The translations under genes were made by a program, and so were the position numbers. A stretch of 64,000 bases of DNA from Cytophagaceae bacterium (GTDB lineage: Bacteria > Bacteroidota > Bacteroidia > Cytophagales > Spirosomataceae). The DNA lies in NCBI GenBank assembly GCA_017984215.1, contig JAGOAA010000007.1, positions 1 to 64,000 on the forward strand, given 5' to 3'. This document shows positions 43,234 to 52,943 of the stretch, one piece after another. The notes under the pieces were generated by a model. That model searched no databases. It was not told the origin of the DNA and saw nothing but the letters and a program-made list of their open reading frames with translations. Position 1 is the stretch's first letter; every line of letters begins with the position of its first letter.

Positions 43234-43443
43234 ATGATGTACATTTATTTTGCCTCTGGAGTATTGGCAGGCTTTTCTTTTACGGCTTTTTTGTTGATTA
43301 AAGAATTGTACACGCTGAATAAGCGAAACCAGGTTCAAGTCAATCGAATTGCACGCTTGGAACAGTTAAATCAATTACTCAGCTCCCAGGTTTCAGAAGA
43401 ACGTTCACACATCTCCGCTCAGAAAAAAGAACATAATATATGA
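43234..43443 (+). CDS. Small protein with a membrane helix and a coiled coil
   Basis: The product has 69 residues. A hydrophobic helix (YFASGVLAGFSFTAFLLI, 4-21) is followed by a heptad-like stretch LNKRNQVQVNRIARLEQLNQLLSSQV and a charged end. It overlaps the Wzi-like gene by 4 nt (ATGA), so it is probably translated with it. No family recognised. A scaffold role in the assembly machine is possible, but nothing shows it. Confidence 0.65.
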   Translation: MMYIYFASGVLAGFSFTAFLLIKELYTLNKRNQVQVNRIARLEQLNQLLSSQVSEERSHISAQKKEHNI

Positions 43444-44855
43444 TCTTAGGCCTATTACTCAGCATTTTTTCCTTTGCGGTCGATACCAGTGCACACATGG
43501 ACATCGAGGTCAAGGCAATGGCCTCGGATTCCAAGTTGACGCCTTTCTGGACGCGGAGTTTGCAATATGGTTCGGTGCCTATGGAGAATCCGGGCATCGG
43601 TGTCCGATTAGGCATGCATCGGATGTATCACTGGGATGAGTTGTATGATTGGAAATATGGGGTGGAGGTGAATGCTTGGGGAGGCCAACAAAATACGGCA
43701 TTCTTAACCGAAGCCTATATCAGCGGTCGGCGAGGCGGATGGGAGCTTTGGGCAGGACGAAAGAAAGAAGTTTATGGCTTAGGGGATACGACCTTGACAT
43801 CCGGATTTTATGCCTGGTCAGGGAATGCCTTGCCCATGCCTAAAATCCAATTAGGCACCCCGGGATACCTCAATATTTTCAATCAGTGGATCGGTTTGAA
43901 GATGAGCTATGCACATGGATACTTTGACAACCGTGGCCCCTTGGAAAATGTCATGTTACATCAGAAGAGTTTATACGGTCGCATCGGTCGGCCAGACTCT
44001 CGTTTGAATTTATACGGAGGCTTAAATCACCAGGTGCAATGGGGTGGGAACCGGATTGTGCCACTTACGACAAAACGTGCGATTAATGTCTACCCAAGTA
44101 GCTTAAATGCTTATTTCTATGTCGTCACGGTATTAAAGAATCGGAATTGGGTAGCCATGGATCCCAATACGACCACGGATGATACAGACAATCAATATGG
44201 GAATCATTTGGGATCTATTGACATTGCGGCTGAATACAAGACGAATTGGGGGCGGATTCTATTTTATAAACAGACGGCCTATGAACAGGGGGCTGTATTT
44301 AATTTGACTCCCGCGGATGATGGATTGACTGGGCTATCAGTGAAGTGGGATGATCAGCAATTTATCGAGGGTATTTTAGTCGAGCACCTTTATACGGGAA
44401 ATCAAGGCCTGTATCGGTCTTGGATTGCTAAATTGTTTAATACCGTCGATACGCATTTCGGAGAAAAAATCGAATACATGTATAATGGCGCTCGTTCTAC
44501 CGGATGGTGGTACCAGGCAGATGAGCTAGGAACCCCCTTGATCATGCGGGATTCGAAGACTTTGCAGGGGGGAGATCGGTTTACTTACAATGCCGTTAAT
44601 GTGATTTACCTGGGAATGCGTGGGCATATTACGGAGGATTTTGATTGGGTATTTCGGGGATCTCGTGCTATTCAAACCCATTTAAGGCCTTCTCGTAATC
44701 CAGTGCCTACTTTTCAGCAGCAGTCATACAGTTTACGCGTTAACCACATGCGTAATGAACAATTTCATTTATCGTTTGAATTAGGATATGATCAAGGAGA
44801 ACGTTTGGCAGGAACGATCGGACTTCAAGTTTCAGCACGTTACATCATCAATTAA
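43440..44855 (+). CDS. Wzi-like capsule assembly outer-membrane protein
   Basis: The product has 471 residues with a short signal (FSFAVDTSA end). GWELWAGRKKEVYGLGDTTLTSGFYAWSGNALPMPKIQLG and TPGYLNIFNQWIGLKMSYAHGYFDNRG are the signature of the Wzi family (PF14052), an 18-strand barrel that anchors or organises surface polysaccharide. The last strands end in VSARYIIN. It closes the main functions of the locus. Confidence 0.88.
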   Translation: MILGLLLSIFSFAVDTSAHMDIEVKAMASDSKLTPFWTRSLQYGSVPMENPGIGVRLGMHRMYHWDELYDWKYGVEVNAWGGQQNTAFLTEAYISGRRGGWELWAGRKKEVYGLGDTTLTSGFYAWSGNALPMPKIQLGTPGYLNIFNQWIGLKMSYAHGYFDNRGPLENVMLHQKSLYGRIGRPDSRLNLYGGLNHQVQWGGNRIVPLTTKRAINVYPSSLNAYFYVVTVLKNRNWVAMDPNTTTDDTDNQYGNHLGSIDIAAEYKTNWGRILFYKQTAYEQGAVFNLTPADDGLTGLSVKWDDQQFIEGILVEHLYTGNQGLYRSWIAKLFNTVDTHFGEKIEYMYNGARSTGWWYQADELGTPLIMRDSKTLQGGDRFTYNAVNVIYLGMRGHITEDFDWVFRGSRAIQTHLRPSRNPVPTFQQQSYSLRVNHMRNEQFHLSFELGYDQGERLAGTIGLQVSARYIIN

Positions 44856-44857
44856 TT

Positions 44858-45097
44858 ATGGGAGAATTTAGTAAGGTTGCCCAGATGGGCTATTTGAATC
44901 AGTACAGTAAGTCTGAGATCATGGATAGGTTAAGTGATTTTCAAATTGACGTACTCGAGTCATCCAACGCAGGGGAGAAGATTCGCTTCGCGGGTGAATC
45001 CATTCAAATTGATCTACAATTTGATGGCCAAGGAACATTCATCAAGATAATCGCTGAAGAATGGATTGATATGGGGATGAAGCATACAAGAAAGTAA
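44858..45097 (+). CDS. Small protein of unknown function
   Basis: The product has 79 residues, no signal or membrane helix. It begins 2 nt after the wzi stop and ends shortly before a terminator, so it is the last gene of the operon. The composition is normal (acidic with Ile and Gly); a pattern of short strands after residue 40 is suggested. Not recognised. Confidence 0.55.
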   Translation: MGEFSKVAQMGYLNQYSKSEIMDRLSDFQIDVLESSNAGEKIRFAGESIQIDLQFDGQGTFIKIIAEEWIDMGMKHTRK

Positions 45098-45122
45098 AGT
45101 ATTAGTAGAATAACTGGTTCTT

Positions 45123-45154
45123 AAATCCTCCTGATGCTGTCGGGAGGATTTTTT
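45123..45154 (+). terminator. Terminator of the exopolysaccharide operon
   Basis: AAATCCTCC and GGAGGATTT pair around an 11-nt loop, followed by T3, 26 nt after the stop of the 44858 gene. Confidence 0.85.
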
Positions 45155-45194
45155 GTATGTTATAACGCGATTTGATCTGCAAAATCTTTTTAAT

Positions 45195-45294
45195 CATGTA
45201 GTATTGCGTGAGAGTTGTCTTTATCACGATAAAAGATATTTTTAGAACTAGGATTATGATAAAGCCTCAATGATTTTCGTTGAGGCTTTTTTTT
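45195..45294 (+). ncRNA. Candidate small RNA, copy B
   Basis: It holds TAGTATTGCGTGAGAGTTGT and then AGAACTAGGATTAT (45244-45257), the latter identical to copy A at 24649, and ends with the terminator at 45261. It lies between a complete terminator and the next gene, so it is likely its own transcript unless it is the leader of 45300-45941. The 5' end is not determined. Confidence 0.4.
45261..45294 (+). terminator. Terminator of candidate RNA copy B
   Basis: AAAGCCTCAA and TTGAGGCTTT form a perfect 10-bp stem followed by a T run. It stands just 6 nt before the start of the hydrolase gene and could also work as an attenuator. Confidence 0.85.
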
Positions 45295-45299
45295 GTGCG

Positions 45300-45941
45300 A
45301 TGAAGCAAAAAGTCATGCTAATATGTGGGCGCGAAAATCGATCTGCGGATGCGTTATTTCATGCGCAATTAATGGCTTATGTTAAATCCTTTGATTTGTC
45401 GGTCATCGAAAATTCAAGTGATTTACCCATCGAAGCACGTTCCCCGAAACTCGTGCGTTTTCTTACATATTTTGGTGTTTTCAACCTATTAAGAACTACG
45501 CTGTACCTTTTTCGTGCTCCTTTTGAACGTTATCTCGGTAAGAAGAACGTAGAGGCACGCATTCGACAGCTGCGTCCTACCTTGCGGCAATTGGATTGGG
45601 ATCAGGTAGACGTATATATCTTGGGTCGTTCTGCCGGAGCTCTGGTCGCTTCTCGTTTAGCGATGGAGTTTCCAGTGAAGGCGGTTATAGCCTTAGGTTA
45701 TCCATTTATTCATCCTGCATTTGGGATGCAAAGCTACCGTGTGAAGCATTTGCCACGGATGCGGCAGGCGATGTATGTTTTTCAAGGAATTCGAGATGAA
45801 TATGGGGCTCCTGAAAAAATCAGTAGTATTCCCATGTCTTCCTGTGTTCGCATCATTCCATTGAATACGGATCACTCGTTTGTATTGGACGGTGCCTCTT
45901 GGGAGGATTTTACCTCCCAGTTGGCCGTCATTTTATCCTAA
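45300..45941 (+). CDS. KANL3/Tex30-like alpha/beta hydrolase
   Basis: The ATG at 45300 is chosen because the longer frame runs through the terminator. The product has 213 residues. VDVYILGRSAGALVASRLAMEFPVKAVIALGYPF is the nucleophile elbow (G-R-S-A-G) with the LGYPF that marks the KANL3/Tex30 group, and VRIIPLNTDHSFVLD holds the likely catalytic His. A cytoplasmic esterase of unknown substrate. Its stop overlaps the converging HMA gene by 4 nt. Confidence 0.8.
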   Translation: MKQKVMLICGRENRSADALFHAQLMAYVKSFDLSVIENSSDLPIEARSPKLVRFLTYFGVFNLLRTTLYLFRAPFERYLGKKNVEARIRQLRPTLRQLDWDQVDVYILGRSAGALVASRLAMEFPVKAVIALGYPFIHPAFGMQSYRVKHLPRMRQAMYVFQGIRDEYGAPEKISSIPMSSCVRIIPLNTDHSFVLDGASWEDFTSQLAVILS

Positions 45942-46204
45942 GCCGTCACTTTTCCTATCGCGCAACTCACATAGGATTTGGCTTCTTTCAGGAATGTATT
46001 ATGTCCTTTTTCGGGATATCCCATGCCATCCATTTTTTTGACATAGGATTCCTTGTCTAATTGCTCACCTTGTATCGTAATTTTCTCCTCCTCGAGGTTG
46101 ATGTCCACGGATTTTACACCGGGGAATTCTAAAATAGCCTTCTTGATGCCACTCATGCAGCCGCCACACTTGATGTTTTCTACGAAAATTGCTAAGGTTT
46201 CCAT
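45938..46204 (-). CDS. Heavy-metal-associated (HMA) domain protein
   Basis: The ATG at 46202-46204 gives a normal HMA start. The product has 88 residues. The metal site is C13-G-G-C16 in VENIKCGGCMSGIKKAI, followed by FPGVKSVDINLEEEKITIQG. The family forms a ferredoxin-like fold that binds Cu(I) or Zn. Here GGC replaces the usual MxCxxC Met. The tail carries one more Cys (SYVSCAIG). A free-standing metallochaperone is likely; no ATPase partner is nearby. Confidence 0.85.
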   Translation of the reverse strand: METLAIFVENIKCGGCMSGIKKAILEFPGVKSVDINLEEEKITIQGEQLDKESYVKKMDGMGYPEKGHNTFLKEAKSYVSCAIGKVTA

Positions 46205-46271
46205 GCTGATCGTTGTTTTGTGAACCCAAATGTAAAGAACAGCGATCACGTAAGACGTGATGCATGTCATG

Positions 46272-47615
46272 TTATAGGATTGCCTTGATCTTTTCTCGTA
46301 CGCCCTTCTTCAGACGGTAGGTGATCAAACGCTTATCTTCTGTCGAGGCCGTGCGTTCGATGGCGTTGTTGATGTTGTAGTAGAAGGCCAACTTCTCATT
46401 CACCTGTTTGATGGTCATGAAGCGAATGCGTCGCTGGTTTTCTTGGGATTTTGTACCGCAATCTAGGATATCATTCAGTTCATTCGTGGGGATGTAATTT
46501 TCTCCCGCGGCCAAAAGTGCCTGTAGTAATTTACGTTCCAATGGGTCGAATGAAGGTTCGATTTTACGTTTTTTTCGATAAATCCAATAAGCTAACGTAA
46601 GGCTTATACATGCAATGATTCCACCTAAATAGTATTTCGTATAGTCTACTTGGTAAAATTTGCCTAAGTAAGTTGATTTTCTCAGTAGACTATTAACAGG
46701 TATTGTTTGAAGTGGACCTCGGTCGGCATAATGAAAATATTTGATGGTGTCATCACTGATGTAATAACTGCCACCCCCTTCAAAATAGGAGCCGTTGTCT
46801 TTGTACTGATGTATTTCGTTTTTGATTGGATCGATGATGTAGATACGATCACGTGCCATTTGAACAAAATGGGTTCCATTCCAATAAATTATGCGGTGCT
46901 CAACTAATGGAATTTTATCTGAAATGTTTCCTAAAACTTCCCAGGTTTTATTCTTGAAATTAAAGCGTTGGAATACCTTTGTATATTCTACTTTTTCGTC
47001 TTCTAAATAGTTTTTATTATTTGATCCACCTGAATAATAGGCATCATCCTGTTTCGAATAGCCTTGAAAGCCATCGGAAATCATCTCAGGCCCCTTATTT
47101 TTTGGGCGTAAAATTTCCCATTCTTTGGTCGTTTTATCGTCAAAATAGGTGATGTGTTTGTTGTAATTCCAAAACCCTTCGCCTCCCACGGAGTATAAAA
47201 CATCATTCCGATAAAAATGTGTTGCGCTAAAATTATATCCACTGTGGATTGTGCGATCGATGCGCTTAAAGACGGATGTCCGCATATCAAAGTCATAGAC
47301 CAAGCCCGTTCCTTGAATGGTAAAGCGAATTTTTTGATTTGGAAGAATGAAAAAATCTGGATGCGCACTCTTTGCTGATAAGGGCGTTAGATCTTGTTCA
47401 TCCATGATTACATCACCTTGGATTTCCCATTGATCCGTGCTGATTTCTTTTTCTAATTTATGTGTGCTAAAATTTATCCGATAGCGCAAAGAAGCACGCG
47501 TAGGAAGCCAATCCATGTAGTAATCGAAGGCATGGCTGGTCAAGCTCAGGCAAATGCAAGTAAATAGAATGATGTTTCGAACTAGTTGGGTCACGCTAAT
47601 CATGTTATGATGCAA
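46272..47615 (-). CDS. Kelch-like sensor - TM - winged-helix regulator
   Basis: The product has 447 residues; M1 or M5 starts a signal or anchor (LFTCICLSLTSHAF). The periplasmic part to about 330 shows Kelch-like repeats (LYSVGGEGFWNYNKHITYFDDKTTKEWEIL and similar). A membrane helix (YYLGGIIACISLTLAYWIY) follows, then basic residues and a cytoplasmic domain from about 365: FDPLERKLLQALL, ELNDILDCGTKSQENQRRIRF, VNEKL, IER, ITYRL. The last domain is shared with 25080-25526. I infer a one-component membrane regulator of the divergent surface-protein genes at 47746. Confidence 0.75.
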   Translation of the reverse strand: MHHNMISVTQLVRNIILFTCICLSLTSHAFDYYMDWLPTRASLRYRINFSTHKLEKEISTDQWEIQGDVIMDEQDLTPLSAKSAHPDFFILPNQKIRFTIQGTGLVYDFDMRTSVFKRIDRTIHSGYNFSATHFYRNDVLYSVGGEGFWNYNKHITYFDDKTTKEWEILRPKNKGPEMISDGFQGYSKQDDAYYSGGSNNKNYLEDEKVEYTKVFQRFNFKNKTWEVLGNISDKIPLVEHRIIYWNGTHFVQMARDRIYIIDPIKNEIHQYKDNGSYFEGGGSYYISDDTIKYFHYADRGPLQTIPVNSLLRKSTYLGKFYQVDYTKYYLGGIIACISLTLAYWIYRKKRKIEPSFDPLERKLLQALLAAGENYIPTNELNDILDCGTKSQENQRRIRFMTIKQVNEKLAFYYNINNAIERTASTEDKRLITYRLKKGVREKIKAIL

Positions 47616-47660
47616 ATTAAGAAATTCGATGAAAATATCATGTCTATTGCGCGGTCAAAT

Positions 47661-47693
47661 GTGTACAATAACATGAATAACGGAATTGTACAC
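47661..47693. promoter_or_regulatory. Inverted repeat between divergent genes, possible operator
   Basis: GTGTACAAT (47661-47669) and ATTGTACAC (47685-47693) form perfect 9-bp arms with a 15-nt spacer, in the 130-nt gap between the regulator gene and the 1183-residue surface-protein gene. Too wide for a stable terminator, with no T tract. Confidence 0.5.
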
Positions 47694-47745
47694 GGTTTTC
47701 TCGCTAGAAAAAAAGTATTTTGAATTTGTAATATTCTAAAAATAC

Positions 47746-50700
47746 ATGAAAATACAAGTACTCCTTATTTTGGGCATCTTTGCATGCTTTACGAGCTATT
47801 CACAGGACATCCGCGTAAAATCAGTTAATAAAAATGTACTGGCTTTTGATGCGAGTACACCCAAATTGCTCAGTGATCTTGGGCTAACGGATCGTTTTCA
47901 TGTCTCGCGATATTTAGAATTCGAAGATTTTAGCGGCGATGGCAAAAAAGATTTATTTGTCAATTATGCAGGAAATCCGGAAAAGGCCCACATAAGTGCC
48001 TTGTTTGTCCAGAAAACGGTCAATGGGAAATTGCAATGGGTAGAAGATGTAAATTACCGCGTCAAGCAAAATTCCGATTTCGGGTTTGTGACGGGCTTGT
48101 CGGCCGACTTCAACGGCGATGGCAAGCGGGATATTTACCAATTCACGCAAAACTACCATGGCAAGCCGGGTAATCAACCGGCTAATTACATCGGGGGGAA
48201 GAATAATTACCCTGACAATTATTTAATCAATACAGGGTCGGGCTTTACTTATGTCATGGCAGACAATTACTTTAATGGGGATCAAAACAATGGAGATTAT
48301 CTGAATCAAAAGGAACCTATCATCTTAGACCCAGATAAGGATGGAATACCCAATGTGGTTTTTGGTCACCAAGGCCAATTTGGTAACGATGCTTATCAAC
48401 GAAAGCCTGGTTTATTTGATTTGTTTTATTCCTATGAACTAGACGCGAATAATAAATGGACTCGGGAATTTTTATACCCGAATGCTAATCCCCTTGGATT
48501 TTGTTGTGATCACTTAGAGGCATTTCCATTTAATGGGCAAGTCGTCAACAATAAAGATTATTATTTCTTGCTGCGTTATGACCAAATGTGGGATAAATCG
48601 ACAGGCAAAGTACAGCCTTTTACCTCATGGAATTTAGCGGATAACCAATACGTGGTTCAACAATATCAAATTCGGAAGCAAGATCTAAATTTAAAATTTG
48701 ACGCCAATGGAGCTCAAGATTTTGGACAACTTCAAAGAGAATATCCTTATTCCATCGTGAATGACTGGGGAACGCATTTTGTGGATTTGGACAAAGATGG
48801 GAACATGGAGATGATAACATTAGAATGGGGAAATAATAAAGGGAGTGACAATCGACCGAATAAAATAGGGGTCTATAACCTGAAAGGGGAGGAGATTTCT
48901 GCCCAATGGTTCGACAATCGATTGAATTATGATAATACAAATTCGCATGCCAATGGAATCCATTTGGTAGATGTGAACAACGATGGCTTGGTCGATATCG
49001 TCCCGCAAAACGGTTGGTATGAAAAGAAAAATGAGCAATGGGGTTATTTTATTTTCATCAATAATGGCAAGAAAATGGTTAAGCGTTCTGTCGTATTCCC
49101 TACGAGCGACCAATCGAGTGAGTTTTTTGACCAAGGTGGAAATTGGAAAGGATTTAAAATCCCCTTTGATTTTAATGGGGACGGCATCTATGAAATCATG
49201 CAGATTCGCATGGATCACAACATCGATATTGTCGAGTTGAACCTGACGGATGTGGATAAAGATGGTGTGCCAGATGATGCAGATAACTGTCCGAAGAATT
49301 ACAATCCGGATCAGGCGGATGCAGATAAAGACGGGATTGGCGATGTTTGTGATGTGATTAATTCTTATTTGGTTAATCCCATCAAAGTGAAAAGTACGGA
49401 GACTGTTGATATTTATGCGATTAAGAACCCTTTTGCTTTTGAAAATGAAAACGGGCGCATCGTGAATGGCTTAGAGGATTTTCATCCACCATTTGACCGG
49501 GGAACGATTCCTTTGGATTATAACCAAGATGGAAAAATGGATATCATTCATTCGAGCACGTACATTAGTGGCATCAGTTCACCCATCGCGATGGGGCATT
49601 TATCGGTTCCCATCTACTTCAAAAACAAGGGAAATTTTAGTTTTGAGGTCTATCGTAATCCGAATTACCTGGATTATTCGATCTTTCATGCAATTCAAAA
49701 CTATGAGCTCGTTGATGTAAACAAAGACGGGAAGTTGGAAATATTTCCAGGTGGAGAGCATTACCATACGGAACAAACGGGTGGAGAAAACTACAAGAAC
49801 TTGCAATTTTGGATGGCCAAGAATAACAATCATCAAGTTGATGTCGATTACAGCAAATCTGATTTTAAGTTGAACCGCTATTATTCTTTCAAAGACCAGA
49901 ATTACCTGATTGACGAAGTGAGCAAAATCGATATTTCTGTCGAACGCGCGAAGGATCCAAGCAATATTTTTGACTCCATTCAGTCAATCGGTACAGGAGA
50001 CATTGATAAGGATGGGGACGTTGATTTGGTGCAAATGGCGCAATCCACGAATGGGCGTTATTTTTCAGTTATGTTGAACGATGGAAAAGGGAATTATACC
50101 TTGACGAAATCTTCTACTGATATTACCTTTCCGGAGGGGCGCTTGATTTTAGATGATTTAAACCTTGATGGCAAGATGGAACTTTTGGGTGTAGGGAAAA
50201 AAGGTGAATCCAAGCAATTGTATTTATACGAATTTGACAATCTTGGCGGCACGAGTTTTGATTTCAAAAATCCCAAGCAAATCGATTTGGTATACGATGC
50301 CAAAGATCCCATCAATCCAGCTAATCAAAGTTTGCGCTCCTTCAAGAAGCAAGACTTGGATGGGGATGGAAATCCGGAATTCATTTGTTATGTGACAAAT
50401 CAGTACTCAGGATTAGGAAGTCTGGATTTCCAGCCTGCTAAATTGGCCTTGATTGAGCCACATAATCAGGTTGTTATCTATACGAATACACAAGGTGTTT
50501 TAAGTAATACAACTGCCAAATTTATTCCAGATCAGAAGAATTTAGGTAAATGGTTTAGCAATGAGAGTGGCATGTACTTCATTGATTTGGACCAAGATGG
50601 GAACCTGGATTTAGTGCCTTATGTGAACACCTTGGAGCCTAAGTATTTATGGAATAGCACTTCTGATTTTCAATATTTTGCTTTTAATTCATCAACTAAA

Positions 50701-51297
50701 AAGTTTGAACATAAATCGAAGCCCAATTACATTTCGTTGTTTACGATGGCCGATAAAAACTATGGTCCTTTGGCAAATAATTTAAGCCGACATGCCTATG
50801 ATTTTGCGGATTTAGATGGCGATGGAGCATTGGAAGTAATTCAGCCTTCTATTCGCATGGATTTGGATCCTGCCGTCAAGGGAGATGAGAATTATTTGTT
50901 GATCATCAAGGATAAGGCCTTAGATAAGCGTCCAGATGATGATGGGGATGGGGTGAAAAATATTGTGGACAAATGTCCCAATACCGTTGCTGGAGCGAAG
51001 ATTGACGCAAGTGGTTGTGAGATTGTACTCGCTACAGTGAAGGAAGATAGTCCGCTGATGCTTTCTCCCAATCCTTTTGTGTCAAGTCTAAAAATCAATT
51101 ATCCGGCCGATTTTGGTACGCTAGTATCAGCGGAATTAACGGATATCAAAGGTGCCGTTGTTTGGAGTAAATCTTCTGTTACGAATGACGAGCTTGTTGA
51201 TTTGTCTTATCTTGCGGCCGGAAATTATGTGATGAAGATGGTTTCCTTTGTGACTGGCAAATCACAATCTATCAAATTAGTAAAAGCATTAAATTAA
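47746..51297 (+). CDS. Type IX-secreted FG-GAP (VCBS) repeat protein
   Basis: The product has 1183 residues with a signal peptide MKIQVLLILGIFACFTSYSQ. Along the chain lie many calcium-type FG-GAP/VCBS motifs: DFNGDGKRDIY, DLDKDGNMEMI, DVNNDGLVDIV, DFNGDGIYEIM, DYNQDGKMDII, DVNKDGKLEIF, DIDKDGDVDLV, DLDGDGNPEFI, DLDGDGALEVI. Two thrombospondin-type-3-like stretches (about 503-537 and 1060-1085, DKDGVPDDADNCP and DDDGDGVKNIVDKCP) interrupt them. The last about 75 residues, LSPNPFVSSLKI...LAAGNYVMKM, are a type IX sorting domain. It is likely released or surface-attached and bound to glycan or protein. Confidence 0.88.
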   Translation: MKIQVLLILGIFACFTSYSQDIRVKSVNKNVLAFDASTPKLLSDLGLTDRFHVSRYLEFEDFSGDGKKDLFVNYAGNPEKAHISALFVQKTVNGKLQWVEDVNYRVKQNSDFGFVTGLSADFNGDGKRDIYQFTQNYHGKPGNQPANYIGGKNNYPDNYLINTGSGFTYVMADNYFNGDQNNGDYLNQKEPIILDPDKDGIPNVVFGHQGQFGNDAYQRKPGLFDLFYSYELDANNKWTREFLYPNANPLGFCCDHLEAFPFNGQVVNNKDYYFLLRYDQMWDKSTGKVQPFTSWNLADNQYVVQQYQIRKQDLNLKFDANGAQDFGQLQREYPYSIVNDWGTHFVDLDKDGNMEMITLEWGNNKGSDNRPNKIGVYNLKGEEISAQWFDNRLNYDNTNSHANGIHLVDVNNDGLVDIVPQNGWYEKKNEQWGYFIFINNGKKMVKRSVVFPTSDQSSEFFDQGGNWKGFKIPFDFNGDGIYEIMQIRMDHNIDIVELNLTDVDKDGVPDDADNCPKNYNPDQADADKDGIGDVCDVINSYLVNPIKVKSTETVDIYAIKNPFAFENENGRIVNGLEDFHPPFDRGTIPLDYNQDGKMDIIHSSTYISGISSPIAMGHLSVPIYFKNKGNFSFEVYRNPNYLDYSIFHAIQNYELVDVNKDGKLEIFPGGEHYHTEQTGGENYKNLQFWMAKNNNHQVDVDYSKSDFKLNRYYSFKDQNYLIDEVSKIDISVERAKDPSNIFDSIQSIGTGDIDKDGDVDLVQMAQSTNGRYFSVMLNDGKGNYTLTKSSTDITFPEGRLILDDLNLDGKMELLGVGKKGESKQLYLYEFDNLGGTSFDFKNPKQIDLVYDAKDPINPANQSLRSFKKQDLDGDGNPEFICYVTNQYSGLGSLDFQPAKLALIEPHNQVVIYTNTQGVLSNTTAKFIPDQKNLGKWFSNESGMYFIDLDQDGNLDLVPYVNTLEPKYLWNSTSDFQYFAFNSSTKKFEHKSKPNYISLFTMADKNYGPLANNLSRHAYDFADLDGDGALEVIQPSIRMDLDPAVKGDENYLLIIKDKALDKRPDDDGDGVKNIVDKCPNTVAGAKIDASGCEIVLATVKEDSPLMLSPNPFVSSLKINYPADFGTLVSAELTDIKGAVVWSKSSVTNDELVDLSYLAAGNYVMKMVSFVTGKSQSIKLVKALN

Positions 51298-52943
51298 TGA
51301 GAAAATTAACATGGGCATTTTTGTGCTTGGGATTAGCGGGATGTAGCAAAGAGGTATTAACCCATAAATTAACAACGGACGCGAGTCCGATGAATGGCGG
51401 AACAGTTGCGCCACCGAGTAATTCCTATGAGTATGGGCAACAAGTAGCCGTATCGGCTACCCCGAGTGGAGAATACATCTTCAAGGAGTGGAAAGGGAGT
51501 TTAACGGGAACGACGAATCCAGCGAATTTATTGATGGATGCCGACAAGCAAGTAACCGGCGTTTTTGAGAAACGTCAATATCCTTTGACCTTAACGATTG
51601 AGGGGAATGGAACGGTGAAAGAGGAGGTGATTGCAATTGCATCGCAGGCTCAATACCCTTCGGGGACAACCGTAAAATTAACCGCCAAAGCCAATCCGGG
51701 TTCCACATTTAGTGAATGGAAGGGGGATTTGACCGGGAAGGATTCAGTCTTGACGACGAGCATTACAAAACCCATCAACTTGACGGCGAAATTTTTGGAC
51801 CGGCCGATGGTTCCTGCAGTGAATACGGATATCTACCCGGATTTTAATTTCAATGATCATGTGCAAGGGAAAAATAGTCCTTATGATTTTAATGGAGATG
51901 GAATACCTGATATGGTAGCTTATAAAATGCGAACGGATAATTCTGTCACTCCTGCAATTGTTGAAATTAAAGATTACACGGGTAAAAATATCTATTCATT
52001 TAATGTGAAAGATGTTAAACCTGCGATTCGAGATTCGTTGCGAACGGTAATGATTGACTTTCGTGATTTGAATAATGATGGCAATTTAGATTTGGGTCTA
52101 TCCTACATGGCAGAATGGTGGAATGGTCAGAATGGTGCTCCGGGCAGCACGGTGAAATATGTAGGGAATTTTGTGTATTTATTACTGTCGAAAGGTAAGC
52201 TTCAATACGAACCCTTAGAAGTATTAGATGATCCTAAGAACCCACAAATTTCCTTTAACATTAATTTGTTTGACTGGGATTTTGATGGCAAGGACGATGT
52301 CTTAATGTCGGATTTATCGAATGGAGATTATTTGAAGAACCTGGGAAATAACAAATTTGAAAGAAGAAAACTAAGTTCTCCTCCATTTAAACAAGGGATG
52401 TCAAATAAATTGGATTTTGATGGAGATGGTAAGGTTGATTTTGTGAATTTATATGTCAATCAATACGACGAGAATAATCGCCAAACCTCTTCAGATAATT
52501 CGCAGACCTTTTCTGTAATGACCTCTAAAGGCGTTACAAGTTTTCCCGTTGTAGGGAAAACAATTACCAAATACATATATATTCTTGGAGATATTTTGTC
52601 AGCGGAACGTATCGCCATGGTCGATGGTGATGGAGACGGAGATATGGACTTGGTGGTAGGTAGTATACGTGCTAAACCGAATTCCCCTTGGACTTATGTG
52701 CAAGACTATTTCGAGAATACGGGTAAGCAATTTGAATATCGCCCCAACTTCATTGAGATTGATTCAAATCTAATCGGGGAATTGCAGGTTTGGACAGCAG
52801 ATGTCGATAAGGATGGCGATGTAGATCTATTTTATCCCACGTACCGCAAAAGCCAGTTGAATGCGCCCCATGGAGGCTATTTCTGGTGGGAAAACACCAA
52901 AGCTGGTTTTAAGATTAACAAGAATTTTTATTTAAAATATTAA
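51297..52943 (+). CDS. Lipoprotein with two InlB-B-like repeats and FG-GAP repeats, copy 1
   Basis: The product has 548 residues with lipobox LGLAGC. Two domains of about 70 residues follow (about 20-90 and 95-165): GGTVAPPSNSYEYGQQVAVSATPSGEYIFKEWKGSL and GNGTVKEEVIAIASQAQYPSGTTVKLTA..FSEWKGDL, the divergent InlB B-repeat type. FG-GAP motifs fill the rest (DFNGDGIPDMV, DLNNDGNLDLG, DFDGKDDVLM, DFDGDGKVDF, DGDGDGDMDLV, DVDKDGDVDLF). It overlaps the gene before and after by 1 nt (TAATG). Confidence 0.85.
   Translation: MRKLTWAFLCLGLAGCSKEVLTHKLTTDASPMNGGTVAPPSNSYEYGQQVAVSATPSGEYIFKEWKGSLTGTTNPANLLMDADKQVTGVFEKRQYPLTLTIEGNGTVKEEVIAIASQAQYPSGTTVKLTAKANPGSTFSEWKGDLTGKDSVLTTSITKPINLTAKFLDRPMVPAVNTDIYPDFNFNDHVQGKNSPYDFNGDGIPDMVAYKMRTDNSVTPAIVEIKDYTGKNIYSFNVKDVKPAIRDSLRTVMIDFRDLNNDGNLDLGLSYMAEWWNGQNGAPGSTVKYVGNFVYLLLSKGKLQYEPLEVLDDPKNPQISFNINLFDWDFDGKDDVLMSDLSNGDYLKNLGNNKFERRKLSSPPFKQGMSNKLDFDGDGKVDFVNLYVNQYDENNRQTSSDNSQTFSVMTSKGVTSFPVVGKTITKYIYILGDILSAERIAMVDGDGDGDMDLVVGSIRAKPNSPWTYVQDYFENTGKQFEYRPNFIEIDSNLIGELQVWTADVDKDGDVDLFYPTYRKSQLNAPHGGYFWWENTKAGFKINKNFYLKY

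Noticed and set aside
45270-45299. Ten-codon upstream extension of the hydrolase gene
   Set aside because: It runs through the hairpin and T run of a strong terminator; the ATG at 45300 gives a normal family start.
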